From Orobanche coerulescens (Eukaryota; Streptophyta; Magnoliopsida; Lamiales; Orobanchaceae), in the NCBI GenBank assembly GCA_033398695.1, contig CM065805.1:162603787-162667786 (forward strand): a DNA stretch of 64,000 nt, in the 5' to 3' direction. The translations under genes and the position numbers were made by a program. The notes under the pieces are model-generated. The model was not told where the DNA came from and searched no databases. It worked only from the letters and a program-made list of their open reading frames with translations. Positions within the stretch are counted from its first letter, which is position 1. The number at the start of each line of letters is the position of its first letter. Shown here one piece after another: positions 1 to 9,175 of this stretch.

Positions 1-217
1 ACCGTCAAATTTTGGAGGGTGCAATTTGACCACCTCGGTAAGCCATTTGTCTCCCCGATTATCCTCGTTATGCTGTTGTCCCTTCGTCGTCTGCATGCGG
101 TCAACTACCTGAGCAAACTGGTTTATCTGAGCAACCACCTGTTGAAGCACTCCCGGCATGTTAGGATTTGCGTTATCATTTGCTGATCCCTGTTGTCCTC
201 CAGAATGGGAATCGGTT
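1..217 (-). pseudogene. gag N-terminal segment out of normal order
   Basis: Minus-strand translation gives a Gln/Asn-rich stretch followed by a motif of the type EVVKLHPPKFDG. The same position in TE-F gag (about 14930-14960) reads [11 protein letters not shown], just before the retrotransposon gag core domain. This is therefore gag N-terminal sequence, although it follows RT on the minus strand. It is either the start of a second tandem element or the product of a deletion joining two elements. Confidence 0.7.
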
Positions 218-875
218 CGACTATGAACTTATCTAAGTATTCTAAGAATATCTGATTCATCAATTGCATAAATACCGCAGGAGCATTGGTAAGTCCGTAT
301 GGCATCACCACAAATTCATAATGCCCGTACCGGGATCTGAAAGCAGATTTCGGTATATCTGATTCCTTGATCCGCAATTGATGGTATCCTGATCTCAAGT
401 CGATCTTCGGGAATACCCTTGCCCCCTGCAGTTGGTCAAACAAGTCGTCGATCCGAGGTATTGGATACTTGTTCTTAATCGTCACCTTGTTTATCTCCCT
501 GTAATCGATACACAATCGAAGGGATCCATCTTTCTTCCGGACAAAGAGAACGGATGCTCCCCAAGGAGAAACACTAGGTTGGATGTAACCCTTCTGCAAT
601 AATTCCTCAAGATGCTTCTTTAATTCGTATATCTCGGTTGGCGTCGTACGGTATGGTGCTCTGGAAATAGGAGCGGCTCCAGGCTCTAATTCGATATTAA
701 ACTCTACTTCTCTCCGCGGAGGTAACCCGGGTAGTTCGTCAGGGAATACGTCTGAGAATTCGTTCACAACTGGGATAGATGAGATTTCTTCTCCTTCTTC
801 TTTCTTCATGGCATAACACCAAAATCCGTGACAACCCTGCTTCAGAAATTTAACTGCTTTCATGGCTCTGATCAA
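217..875 (-). pseudogene. Ty3/gypsy reverse transcriptase, truncated before the catalytic YxDD box
   Basis: Encodes the linker after protease (motif [17 protein letters not shown]) and RT blocks including [31 protein letters not shown] and [15 protein letters not shown]. The open frame runs on as about 31 unrelated residues because RT is joined near position 217 to gag-type DNA read in the wrong frame. The Y/F-x-D-D catalytic box (FIDD in TE-F) should lie within about ten residues of the join and is absent. RNase H and integrase are also missing. No activity is possible. Confidence 0.85.
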
Positions 876-986
876 TTTTCCTGAGCTTCCCGGTCTCCAT
901 AGCTTGAATAAATGTTCGGATCCGTCGTCAGCAATGATCGAAATAACTCTCTTCCGGTAATTTAAAATGGCCCCATAACGATTTAT

Positions 987-1388
987 CTATTCGTCTCTGA
1001 GAATTAAATCGTCACCATGGATGTCGACTACAATAAGATTTGATGGCCAATCTCTCCCTCCTATAGACACTGGAAAATCTCTAGTTTCCAGGGTTCCCAC
1101 AATTCTCTCTCCACTAGGTAATCCCACAATATAAGGCTCACAATCATGTAAACACGAGATTTTCAAACGATTAACACAGTTCAAAGATATGAAAGAATGC
1201 GTAGCTCCTGAATCGAATAAGACACTAACTGGTTGCAAAAGGATCTGAATCGTACCTGATGCAACATCAATGTTCTGATCGTCTGACTTCCTCATGTCAT
1301 AAATGCGCGGAGGAACAGACCCAGCACTTGACGCCTCTCTTTTCCCGACATTCTGCTGCTGGAAACCACTTTGCTGCGTCTGGTTCAC
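987..1388 (-). pseudogene. Ty3/gypsy aspartic protease
   Basis: Retropepsin-type domain with the active-site motif [10 protein letters not shown], followed by the conserved block LPSGERIVG. In Ty3 elements it cleaves the Gag-Pol polyprotein inside the virus-like particle. It is aligned in order with the neighbouring gag and RT but is separated from them by frame changes (gag ends near 1473, RT restarts near 875), so the original polyprotein frame is destroyed. Confidence 0.8.
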
Positions 1389-1472
1389 ACTTGTATCCTT
1401 CGGGACCAGTGCAGGAGTGCGTGTACCAGTATATCTAGTCGCATTTCCACAAAACGTCGCACGATGCCCTTG

Positions 1473-2129
1473 CTATCCACACTCGAAGTAGGTCACAACA
1501 GGTGCGTAACAATCACGTCGAACATGCCCTGTTTTGCCACAGTTATAACACTTCCTCGCTGCATCTGAAATTGTTGATGCTGCCCGGAACTTCTTTCCAC
1601 CTCGAGAAGGATGTGGAGGTTTCCTAGATGAATAAAATGAAGACTGGCCCTTGCAGGGCCCACTACTCTTGTTCTCCGTGAAGTTGCCGGACACTTTTTG
1701 CTTCTTTGCTTCCATCGATTTCTCTACCGCCGCCTCTTTCATGTCGTAGGCCAGTGCTTTGTCCTGATACTGTCGCAAGGTAGTAAACTCGAATCCGGTA
1801 ATATACTGCTGAATTTCCGGCTTCATCCGCATATCAAAATGGAAAATCTTTTCTGCCTCGGTTCTGACCAAATGCCGCACGCAGGTCATCTGTTGATTAA
1901 AAGTATTGATTATATCTGTCACAAATGCCTCCGAATTCTGCAGTGAGAAAAACTCTCGGACTCTGGCCTCTCTAACTGGGCGAGGACAATATTGCGCTTC
2001 CATCATTAATTTGAATTCCATCCAGTCAGCATTATGATCATCAGGTCGAATGGCCTCCCACCAGTCGAAAGCCTCCTAGGTCAGGAGATACTGGGCAATC
2101 GGAACCTTTTGGTCGTCGGGACAGTTAAT
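1473..2129 (-). pseudogene. Ty3/gypsy gag, C-terminal two thirds, with zinc knuckle
   Basis: Capsid-type region (motifs VPIAQYLLT, REARVREFFSLQ, RHLVRTEAEKI) followed by one CCHC zinc knuckle, CYNCGKTGHVRRDC, which binds RNA in the particle. The capsid part continues upstream of the first Met at 2021 to the TE-B border at 2129, where it is cut off in the middle of a residue block equivalent to [21 protein letters not shown] stop interrupts the frame near 2077. The N-terminal part is absent at this edge. Confidence 0.8.
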
Positions 2130-2294
2130 TGTTAGGCGTATTTTTATACGCTTATTTATCATTATTTTGTAGTATTTTGGAGTGTGAAATTGTCTAAATG
2201 AGCTTTTAATGCCTTAATTTTGTATGATTGACAGGAAATTGAAGTCCGGGAGCTAAAACGAGGCAAAACGGGCAAAAACGGCAACTGGACTCGA

Positions 2295-2461
2295 GCCGCG
2301 GCACAAGGGAAGCGCCGCGGCACGAGAAGACACCCACCAAGGCCGAGTAATCAGACTCGTGCCGCGGCACGCCCAGTGAGCCGCGGCACAGAAGAAATTG
2401 ATGACGCCCAGGTTTCCATCTGAAGGCTCTGTGCCGCGGCACAAGTTTAGTGCGCCGCGGC
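2295..2461 (+). promoter_or_regulatory. Paired CCGCGG palindrome array in TE-B U3
   Basis: Six GCCGCGGC cores begin at 2295, 2314, 2361, 2380, 2433 and 2454. They form three pairs with internal spacings of 19, 19 and 21 bp, and the pairs repeat every 66-72 bp. Most cores extend to GCCGCGGCAC. The array ends about 97 bp upstream of the TATA box. The position suggests enhancer-like binding sites; that function is inferred. Confidence 0.75.
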
Positions 2462-2557
2462 ACACTTGGCGGTTTTTGTATGCCCGCGCGGATTTTGGGC
2501 CGTTTCGAAGCCAGTTTTCGACCGACTGATACGGACGCGATTTGGAGATGTGCTGAG

Positions 2558-2567
2558 CTATAAATAG
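2558..2567 (+). promoter_or_regulatory. TATA box of TE-B 5' LTR
   Basis: CTATAAATAG is a near-perfect plant TATA box, placed downstream of the palindrome array and upstream of a GA-rich transcribed leader. It marks the likely U3/R boundary about 30 bp downstream. Confidence 0.7.
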
Positions 2568-3451
2568 GGTTTAAGACCCTAATTAATGATCTTTTTTTAT
2601 CTTAAATCTTTTGGAGCTTAAGCTTGGAGACGGCAGAAGAAGAGGGGAGCATAAGACTTCAAGGGCAGAGGACGGAAGCTGAAGAACGGAGGAATCCGAG
2701 CTTCATCTGCATTTGAATTTTATGCTTTCATTTATTTATTCTGTAATTTCAATTATTAGTATGTCAGGCTAAAAGCCCTAATCTAGGGTTTTGATGAAAC
2801 CTTTGTTTTGACGAATTTCTTGAGATTATCCAATTAATTACCTTTTTATTGAGTTGTCCCAATTGTGTTTAATGCTTGCAATTATCTGGCCAATAGTTGT
2901 ATTGATTTAATCATTCACTTCGAATCGGGAGAGGAGATTTGGTGAGGAACTATTGGTGAGGACCATTTTATTCTGTGAGATAGGAATATACTCATAGGAA
3001 CTACGTGGCCTTTGGGAGATTTCATGCTTTTCGCCTATTGACGAATTAATTCACCTAGGGATAGAGTGCGTTATTCGCCTTTAGATGAATCTATTGACCT
3101 CGGGAGAGGCGGTAGAATATATTAGCAATCTCCGCCTTCAATAAATTGGGAAAATTATTTATTACGGATAATCCAGAGTAAATTCGGATAAATTGAGGTG
3201 GATTCAGAACCCTAGACTTATTCATCATTTGATTTCTTTTATTCAAGCTATCGTTTTCTACTAGTCTTTTAGTAATTCCTTTAGTTATTAATTGCAAAAA
3301 AAACCCAAATGCGATTGTTCAAATAAAATTGGAATACGAAAAAATCGGTAGTTAGAGATTCAGTCCTCGTGGGAACGATACTCTACTTATCACTTTATTA
3401 CTTATAAACGATGACGTGCACTTGCGTGTAAGGAATATCGCAACAAGTTTT

Positions 3452-3469
3452 TGGCGCCGTTGCCGGGGA
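3452..3469 (+). other. Primer binding site, tRNA-Asp type
   Basis: TGGCGCCGTTGCCGGGGA lies a few bases after the 5' LTR and is complementary to the 3' end of plant tRNA-Asp. This primer is usual in Athila/Tat-group elements and supports the classification of TE-B. Confidence 0.85.
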
Positions 3470-3560
3470 CTGATTTTTTGCTAATATCAATACCAAGCGA
3501 CTCTAATTTTAATTTGAAGTTTTTCTTTTTTTTTAGTCTCTATATTTTTATTTCTTCATT

Positions 3561-4298
3561 ATGTTTTCCTATGAGTATCGTGGCCCTTGGCATTTCATAA
3601 ATCCCAATGTTCTTAATAATTTGCCAAATAGGGTCAGTCAGCCCCCTCCCCCAAAACAAAAGACCATGCTTGAACAATGTGTAGACGTTCTTAAAAATCC
3701 TGATAGTACCCTTTTTGAGCTACAATGTGCACATCGTGGTCTTGAGGTTCACTACGGTTATTTTCCAGCTCATTTATTTAGTAGTGAAGTTGAGGGGGAG
3801 GTTGAGAAGAATGACATGTTGAGTTTTAGGGTCGATCCCCCAGCACCCGATAATTTCATAAAGTGTGATGAGCCTAGAGAAGAAGTTATCATTGATGATG
3901 TTTCCAAAGAAATTCCATTAAATTGTCATCAAACTTCGACTAATAAGGTGAACACTTTTGTGCCAAAATTTTTATTAACGGTGCCACGCATAATTTTTCC
4001 TAAATCCATAAAGGGAGAGATTGACCCCATTACTCATGATTTTATTGAGGCTGATTCTTCGAGTTCTAATGAGGTTGTGCATGATAATTCTTTATTATTT
4101 GCCCATTCGAACTCTACTTATTTTTTCATGCCTTATCATTATTATATTCTTCCATCATTTTTTGGTTGTCCGCATAATTATTCTTATTCATTATTTTTGG
4201 CAACCGGGCATGAGCCAAAGCCTCCGTTATGGAATAAGAGGCTTATAGATTGCAAGAAGGGGGCATTTGGCAATCTCCCTAGAAAAAAACCACGTTAG
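3561..4298 (+). CDS. Unidentified 245-residue protein of TE-B
   Basis: The only substantial intact frame in TE-B, beginning about 90 bp after the primer site, where gag would be expected. I do not recognise the protein. It has no zinc knuckle, no protease D-S/T-G motif and no RT motif. The N-terminal half is charged and moderately Pro-rich (PPPPKQK near residue 30, several Glu-rich runs). Around residues 190-215 there is a short run rich in Tyr, Phe and His, and the C-terminus is basic (RKKPR). An intact frame in an otherwise degenerate element is notable. It may be a highly diverged gag or a captured sequence; its coding status is not proven. Confidence 0.45.
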   Translation: MFSYEYRGPWHFINPNVLNNLPNRVSQPPPPKQKTMLEQCVDVLKNPDSTLFELQCAHRGLEVHYGYFPAHLFSSEVEGEVEKNDMLSFRVDPPAPDNFIKCDEPREEVIIDDVSKEIPLNCHQTSTNKVNTFVPKFLLTVPRIIFPKSIKGEIDPITHDFIEADSSSSNEVVHDNSLLFAHSNSTYFFMPYHYYILPSFFGCPHNYSYSLFLATGHEPKPPLWNKRLIDCKKGAFGNLPRKKPR

Positions 4299-5102
4299 AT
4301 TTTTTTGCCACGTCGTGCTCAAGACGTAAAATAGAGCGCTGGATGGGAGGCAACCCATCATTTTTACTTGCTTTCTAGTTAGTTGTTTTTATTTGATTTT
4401 TCGTTAGTAAATTATTTTCCTTTGTTTTGTATTTCGTGTGGATTCGTGTATTCTTGTTGGCCCTCATTTCTCTAATATAATTTTTTAACCCCAATGAGTT
4501 TTTTTTATTCTTCATATTCTAGTCTTTTTTGATTTAATGTCTATTGTTATCTCATGACTAGAGACTAAGTTTGGGGGTCCCTCGTGATGTTGGGCGTTAT
4601 TTGAAGTATGGATTGACCAACATTTCCACTCAGACATGTGCGGGTGTTCAAGAAGACATTTGGAATAAGTTTCACTTTTCCTTATCTCTTTTATTTTCAC
4701 ATGAGTTTTATTATTGATAATGTTATGTGTAGTGGACTTTATTTTGCATGTTGTTGATGGTTTTTGCAAGCTTGAATTTTTCGTGAATTTTTCGTGCTTC
4801 CATGTGTAAAACTGATGTTACGATACTGATTTCTCTTTGAAGAAACAGTTGACTTTTGGTCGAGTTGCAGTCAGCGATTTCTGTTTCTGTTGAGTATTCA
4901 TTTAGGTCCGAAATTTTATCATTTTTGGAGAAATTTTAGCAGATAAGAAAGGAGACATACGTGTTTTCAAATCACCGTTTATACGTTTGGTTAAACTTTC
5001 CGCGTAGCTAGTCGTCCAGTATTATGAGTCTTGTTGGCATTTAAATTGAGTTTAGAGTCGGACAGTTTTTCCCAAGAAAAAGTCGAGATATTATTTGTTC
5101 TA
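4299..5102 (+). other. TE-B internal non-coding region
   Basis: No convincing gene. Just after the ORF lies a short block around 4310-4365 with the pattern AGCGCTGGATGGGAGGCAAC, a sequence style I associate with the region after coding sequence in Athila/Tat-group elements. The rest is AT-rich, with short T runs and many stops in all frames. Confidence 0.5.
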
Positions 5103-5420
5103 TGATGGGAAGTTTAGTAACCGGGGGTATTCACGTGACCCGTTGTTTATTCTCGCGTAAAACGACGACCCTGAATAGATTAATAATTTAGAAATATCGC
5201 ATTACCGATGATGGGAAGCCTAGTAACCGGGGGTATTCACGTGACCCGTTGTTTACTCTCGCGTAAAACAGCAACCTTGACATGCGGGAATTGCTATTCG
5301 AGTTTTTTCTCCGCTGTAGAGGGGGACTTAGTAACTAGAAGCATCCATGTGCCCCATGAGTGTCTTTTACGTCAAACGGTTCCCCGATACATGAGAATGG
5401 AAATCCACCCTAGGATCATC
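5103..5420 (+). repeat. Tandem 106-bp repeat with G-box inside TE-B
   Basis: Two close copies start near 5103 and 5209 (offset 106 bp), and a third, diverged copy starts near 5315. The first two contain GTAACCGGGGGTATTCACGT followed by GACCCGTTGTTTA, including a CACGTG G-box. Tandem repeats in the 3' untranslated region are known from Tat-lineage elements; whether this one has a function is unknown. Confidence 0.7.
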
Positions 5421-5835
5421 CCGATGAAATATCCCGAGAACCGAAACCTAGTGGTTAACTCGAATCATATTATTGATCATACATAAGGGAATGTTGTCCT
5501 AGGCATAATTTTTATAATGAAACTCTTGAATTTTGCCACTAGACTGTGGGACTGGGCGAATTGGCTTGTTTAATCTAACCCTTCATATTGACGGTCGGTT
5601 AAATTCACGATTGTTAATCTTTGAGCTTGATTTTCTTCATGAACGATTGATTAGGACTGAAATTGGTTACTTAGTGGAATCAGTGTCCGGGAGGTGACTC
5701 ACTATTACGATACTTGTATTATTCTTTGAGATTTTCAGGGTAGTATTGATTAAGTTGAGCACTATGGATTTGCATGATTATTCACGATACATTTTGTTTA
5801 AAATTGAAAATTGTTTGCTTGAGGACAAGCAAAGG

Positions 5836-5853
5836 CTCAAGTTTGGGGGTATT
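5836..5853 (+). other. Polypurine tract of TE-B
   Basis: GCTCAAGTTTGGGGGTATT lies directly before the 3' LTR and primes plus-strand synthesis. It follows a GAGGACAAGCAAAGG block characteristic of Athila/Tat 3' ends. Confidence 0.75.
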
Positions 5854-6018
5854 TGTTAGGCGTATTTTTATGCGCTTTTATATCATTATTTTATATCCAT
5901 CTTGAGCCTAAATCAGCATAAATGAGCTTTTAATGCATTATTTTTATATGTTTTGCAGGAAATCGGAGTCCTAAGCCAAAACGATGAAAAATGGCGAAAA
6001 CAATGATTTTGGTCATGA

Positions 6019-6118
6019 GCCGCGGCACACACCAAGTGAACCGCGGCACACGAAGACAACCAGCGAATGAGGTGCACACTGTACTGTGTGCCGCGGCACA
6101 CACCAAGTGAGCCGCGGC
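6019..6118 (+). promoter_or_regulatory. Paired CCGCGG palindrome array, TE-B 3' LTR
   Basis: Cores begin at 6019, 6040 (ACCGCGGC), 6090 and 6111: two pairs with exactly 21-bp spacing, 71 bp apart. The third is the perfect 14-bp palindrome TGTGCCGCGGCACA. The spacing matches the pairs in the unrelated TE-F LTR. Confidence 0.75.
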
Positions 6119-6284
6119 ACAGAAAGCGCAAGGAAAAACGCCACTGGGAAGAGAACTTGGGCCGCAGGGATTTTTTTTTTATGTGGTGGGCCGCAAATCA
6201 TGGCTTTATTTGGTGGGCCGAGAGAAAGGATTTGATTTCCTGGGGGAAAAGACATCTACGGGAGACATTGAAAAAAAGAAATAA

Positions 6285-6293
6285 TATAAAAAA
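6285..6293 (+). promoter_or_regulatory. TATA-like box, TE-B 3' LTR
   Basis: TATAAAAAA about 165 bp downstream of the last palindrome, ahead of a long GA-rich leader. It is at the position equivalent to the TATA box of the 5' LTR, but the sequence is weaker. Confidence 0.5.
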
Positions 6294-6910
6294 GGGGACA
6301 GCAATAGGGAGCAGGAGGAGGAAAAGGAGGAGAAAGGGTCGGTTGGCGGAGAAGAAAGAAAGGAGAACAGAAGGTGTAGATTTCTGGGGGACGACAAGAC
6401 CACGGATCCCTACGGTTTTTCTGCATCTTAGTTTTTAGATTTATTCGCGTAGGATTTTGATTGTAGCCAATTTCATGACGGTTTGATTATTTATTATTAT
6501 TTCGATTTACTCGTTATTCTATTGAATTGGATTCTTCTTACTGTTCTTAATGCTTTTTAATTGTCTGGCCAACATTTAATTTGTTTTGAATGTCTTTATG
6601 GTTTCGGGAGATGAAATTTAGGCATAGTTCTTGTTAGACGAATCATAATTTTCGTGAGATAGGGATATACTCATGCGAATTGTGAAGCCCGTTATTGTGG
6701 GAATTCTTGAACTATTTTAGCTATTAATTATCTGATTCGAATAGGGATATATCGAGTTAGTAATTCGTAGTATTTTCTATCGACCTTGGGAAAGGCTTTA
6801 GAATAATTTAGGAATTCCTGGCTTACAATCAATTGAATAATAGTGAATTGAATCGAATAAATATCATTCCCGATTGTTTGAGGTGAAAATCATAATCCTA
6901 CCCCTTATTT

Positions 6911-6949
<39 letters not shown>

Positions 6950-6960
6950 GTAGTAGTACT
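6911..6960 (+). repeat. (TTA)n / (TAG)n microsatellite
   Basis: About 12 TTA trinucleotides followed by a short TAG run, inside the R-U5 part of the TE-B 3' LTR. It is not present in the 5' LTR. Confidence 0.95.
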
Positions 6961-7145
6961 ATTATTTACTTTCTGCAAATTAGTTTAGATATAAACTCTA
7001 TTTAATTGTTCTTCAAATAAAATTGTGAGCTGACTATATTTTGGTACTTAGTGAAATCAGTCCTCGAGGGAACGATACTTTACTTATCACTTTATTACTT
7101 GTTGACACCGTGCACTTGCGGCATATTGTGAGGGATTTTCCCACA

Positions 7146-7300
7146 ACACGCACGCTATGATCAGACACTAGCGTATGCTAAAAATAGAAGATTACGTACG
7201 CTATTGCATGGGCGTTGCGTACGTAACTCATTGTGTGCAGTAAGGCAGTAGCCTCTGGACTGCGATAGCGCGCGCTAACAAAGACAGTTAGCGCACGCTA
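7146..7300 (+). promoter_or_regulatory. Phased palindrome array, TE-C U3
   Basis: Palindromes related to TAGCGCACGCTA start at 7146 (left end lost at the TE-B junction), 7169, 7192 and 7215, exactly 23 bp apart. Another pair starts at 7266 and 7289, again 23 bp apart. Variants include TTACGTACGCTA and TAGCGCGCGCTA. The array ends 12 bp before the TATA box. Confidence 0.75.
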
Positions 7301-7311
7301 ATAATAGTGAG

Positions 7312-7320
7312 TATATATAT
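7312..7320 (+). promoter_or_regulatory. TATA box of TE-C
   Basis: TATATATAT immediately after the palindrome array. The following sequence (about 7340-7390) is the probable transcribed leader. Confidence 0.6.
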
Positions 7321-7975
7321 GTGCAGTTGGCTATTATTCTTCATTTCGTCCATTCTCCCCTTGCAAACGATAGAGAGGGTTCTTAGAGAGATGTCTGAAG
7401 TTCCAAACACTGGATTATGGTGGAGTTAATCATCCATAACAATATTAAGCTTGGAATCGATTAGAAACGGATCCAAACTTGGGATTTAATCCATTCCTTC
7501 AAAAAGGTAATCACTCTTCATCTTTGGATTTCGTTTTGGATTGAATGTTGATATTCTTGAGTTGATGATTATTATATAAACAAGTTGACAAACATGATGA
7601 TGAGATGGATTACCGGAGTATGACGATATTAATATAATTTGGGTGATTTGAATTGTGTAGTTCATTTTCTTGAGATAAGTTGGTTAATCCTCCTTCTCCT
7701 TTGCGGATCTTGATGTCATTGATGACGATTAATCTCTGTAATGTGAGGTTAGGGAAGTGTTGTTAGGATTCTTGGTGTTTATGATGTTGATATTTGAGGA
7801 AGAAGATGATATGTGAATATATGAATTGGATTAAGAGTTGGATGATTACCTATATGTTAAAGGATATCGGATTTCGTTGTTTTGATAGCTATGAACATGG
7901 TTTCAAATCACTTAGTGTTCTTGATAATCACCCTATGTTGATCGGAATCTAAAAAAACATGCATCTGTACAACAT

Positions 7976-8057
7976 TAGCGCACGCTAAGCTTACGGGCTA
8001 GCGCACGCTCACGGGAGCTACTTAGCGCACGCTACGTTATGCGTTTAACGTGTGCTA
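7976..8057 (+). repeat. Second palindrome array of TE-C, downstream of TATA
   Basis: Four copies of TAGCGCACGCTA or TAACGTGTGCTA start at 7976, 7999, 8023 and 8046 (spacings 23, 24, 23). It lies about 660 bp after the TATA box, so it should be transcribed. TE-M has a matching second array at 58927-59139. Confidence 0.75.
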
Positions 8058-8835
8058 AGTAGACAGACAATGCAGTATTTTCGTGTTGTGGTTGTGAATT
8101 TGTACTGGTTTGAGTTGGATTATTCAGACTTATATTTAACCGAGATGTCGTAGAACCGTTGGGTTTGCGGATTGGTTATGTTGGTTATTGATTGTTATCG
8201 GATTGTTGTTTATTGATTATTGCCACGGGTTGTGGTAAGTGATCGGTGATTAGAACCATGCTTTGCTGTCGTATTCTAGAATGTTCGTAGATTGCATTGA
8301 TCAGGGCCGAGGGACTTGTATATGACGGCAATGGATTTGGTAACGACTTCATCGGTATCGAGGCAAGTTATTACTTGCTTAGTTATAATGTTTAATGAAT
8401 GGTTTCAGTTTCATTTCGTTTATAATGCATATAGCAATGATTATATGTTGTCTTTCGATTCTGGAAGTAAATCGTACTATATATGATTTATTTTGGTTAT
8501 TGGCATATTTGGGTATTGAGGTTACATTATGGTAAAGACGAGGATATGAGTATCTATAGTTCATTGTACGTTTGGATCGCTGAGCATTTAGGATAATTGT
8601 TGGTGATGATTTGAAATCGAGATTGCTCCTGAAGGACTCGGGACAAGTATCCTAGTTTGATTCGGTTTAGTGTTAATGATGTTGATCATGCAGGTTGTCA
8701 TTCATGTTGATGAACATGAAGTCCTCCTAGTTGTTTCATCATAGTGTCGTTCATGTTTTGATTCATATGTTGTTCATGTTGATGAACATATTGAGTTGTG
8801 TACGTGTATGCATAATTGTATTGTTTATGTTGTAA

Positions 8836-9175
8836 ATGATCCGATGGGATCATGAGGATTTATGCTGAGGGTGCTGGATCGGATGTCCACCATGCGTTGG
8901 TTCGACGGGATCATCATGGGGATCTATCTTTGAGGCTGGATCGCTGGGACGGAGTTTTCCACCATGCGTTGGTCCGACGGGATCATCATGGGGATCTATG
9001 CTGAGGGCACTGGATCGTTGGATTACCCAGTATTGTGTTGATGGAATCATGTGGATTCGCATCGTTGGTTTTATATGTGTTTTTGTGCATATGTATATTG
9101 TTGGTTATCCATCTCATGTTGATCTAGTAGGATCATCAGGGGATCTATGCTGAGGGCGCTGGATCATGAGATTTC
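8836..9175 (+). repeat. TE-C minisatellite
   Basis: About four imperfect units of 80-100 bp built on GGGATCATCATGGGGATCTA, GCTGAGGGCGCTGGATC and CCACCATGCGTTGG. The reverse complement of the same unit is found in TE-M at 58360-58560. Apparent reading frames over it arise from the repeat and are not genes. Confidence 0.8.

Larger units (their letters stand above)
1..2129 (-). mobile_element. TE-A: rearranged Ty3/gypsy (Tekay-like) fragment
   Basis: Minus-strand remnant of a Ty3/gypsy element. Reading leftward it holds gag (2129-1473), aspartic protease (1388-987) and the first part of reverse transcriptase (875-217), and then, unexpectedly, a gag N-terminal segment (217-1). Neither LTR is present. 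The right edge at 2129 is the start of TE-B and the left edge is the window border. Sequence style matches the chromovirus TE-F but is clearly diverged. All reading frames are broken, so it is a dead copy. Confidence 0.85.
2130..3445 (+). repeat. TE-B 5' LTR
   Basis: About 1316 bp, from TGTTAGGCG to CAACA just before the tRNA-Asp primer site. It contains a palindrome array (2295-2461), a TATA box near 2559, a purine-rich stretch from 2620 and blocks near 2880-3120 shared with the 3' LTR. Large parts do not align base for base with the 3' LTR, so the pair is old or the two LTRs come from different copies. Confidence 0.85.
2130..7148 (+). mobile_element. TE-B: Athila/Tat-like non-autonomous LTR retrotransposon
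   Basis: Two LTRs both start TGTTAGGCGTATTTTTAT and end in ACAACA or CAACA. The 5' LTR is followed by an 18-base site complementary to plant tRNA-Asp, as in Athila and Tat elements. The 3' LTR is preceded by the purine tract AAGTTTGGGGGTATT, also typical of that group. The internal part (about 2.4 kb) has no recognisable gag, protease, RT or integrase, so it would need proteins from an autonomous relative. The LTRs differ extensively and the flanks carry no target duplication (TTAAT on the left, CGCAC on the right). Confidence 0.85.
5854..7148 (+). repeat. TE-B 3' LTR
   Basis: About 1295 bp, from TGTTAGGCG to CACAACA. It carries four GCCGCGGC-type cores (6019-6118), a TATA-like TATAAAAAA at 6285-6293, a purine-rich leader (6295-6375) and a TTA microsatellite absent from the 5' LTR. 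Its right end falls inside a palindrome of TE-C, and no target duplication is seen. Confidence 0.8.

Noticed and set aside
2130..7148. TE-B as an autonomous Athila element
   Set aside because: No gag, protease, RT, RNase H or integrase motif occurs in its 2.4-kb interior.
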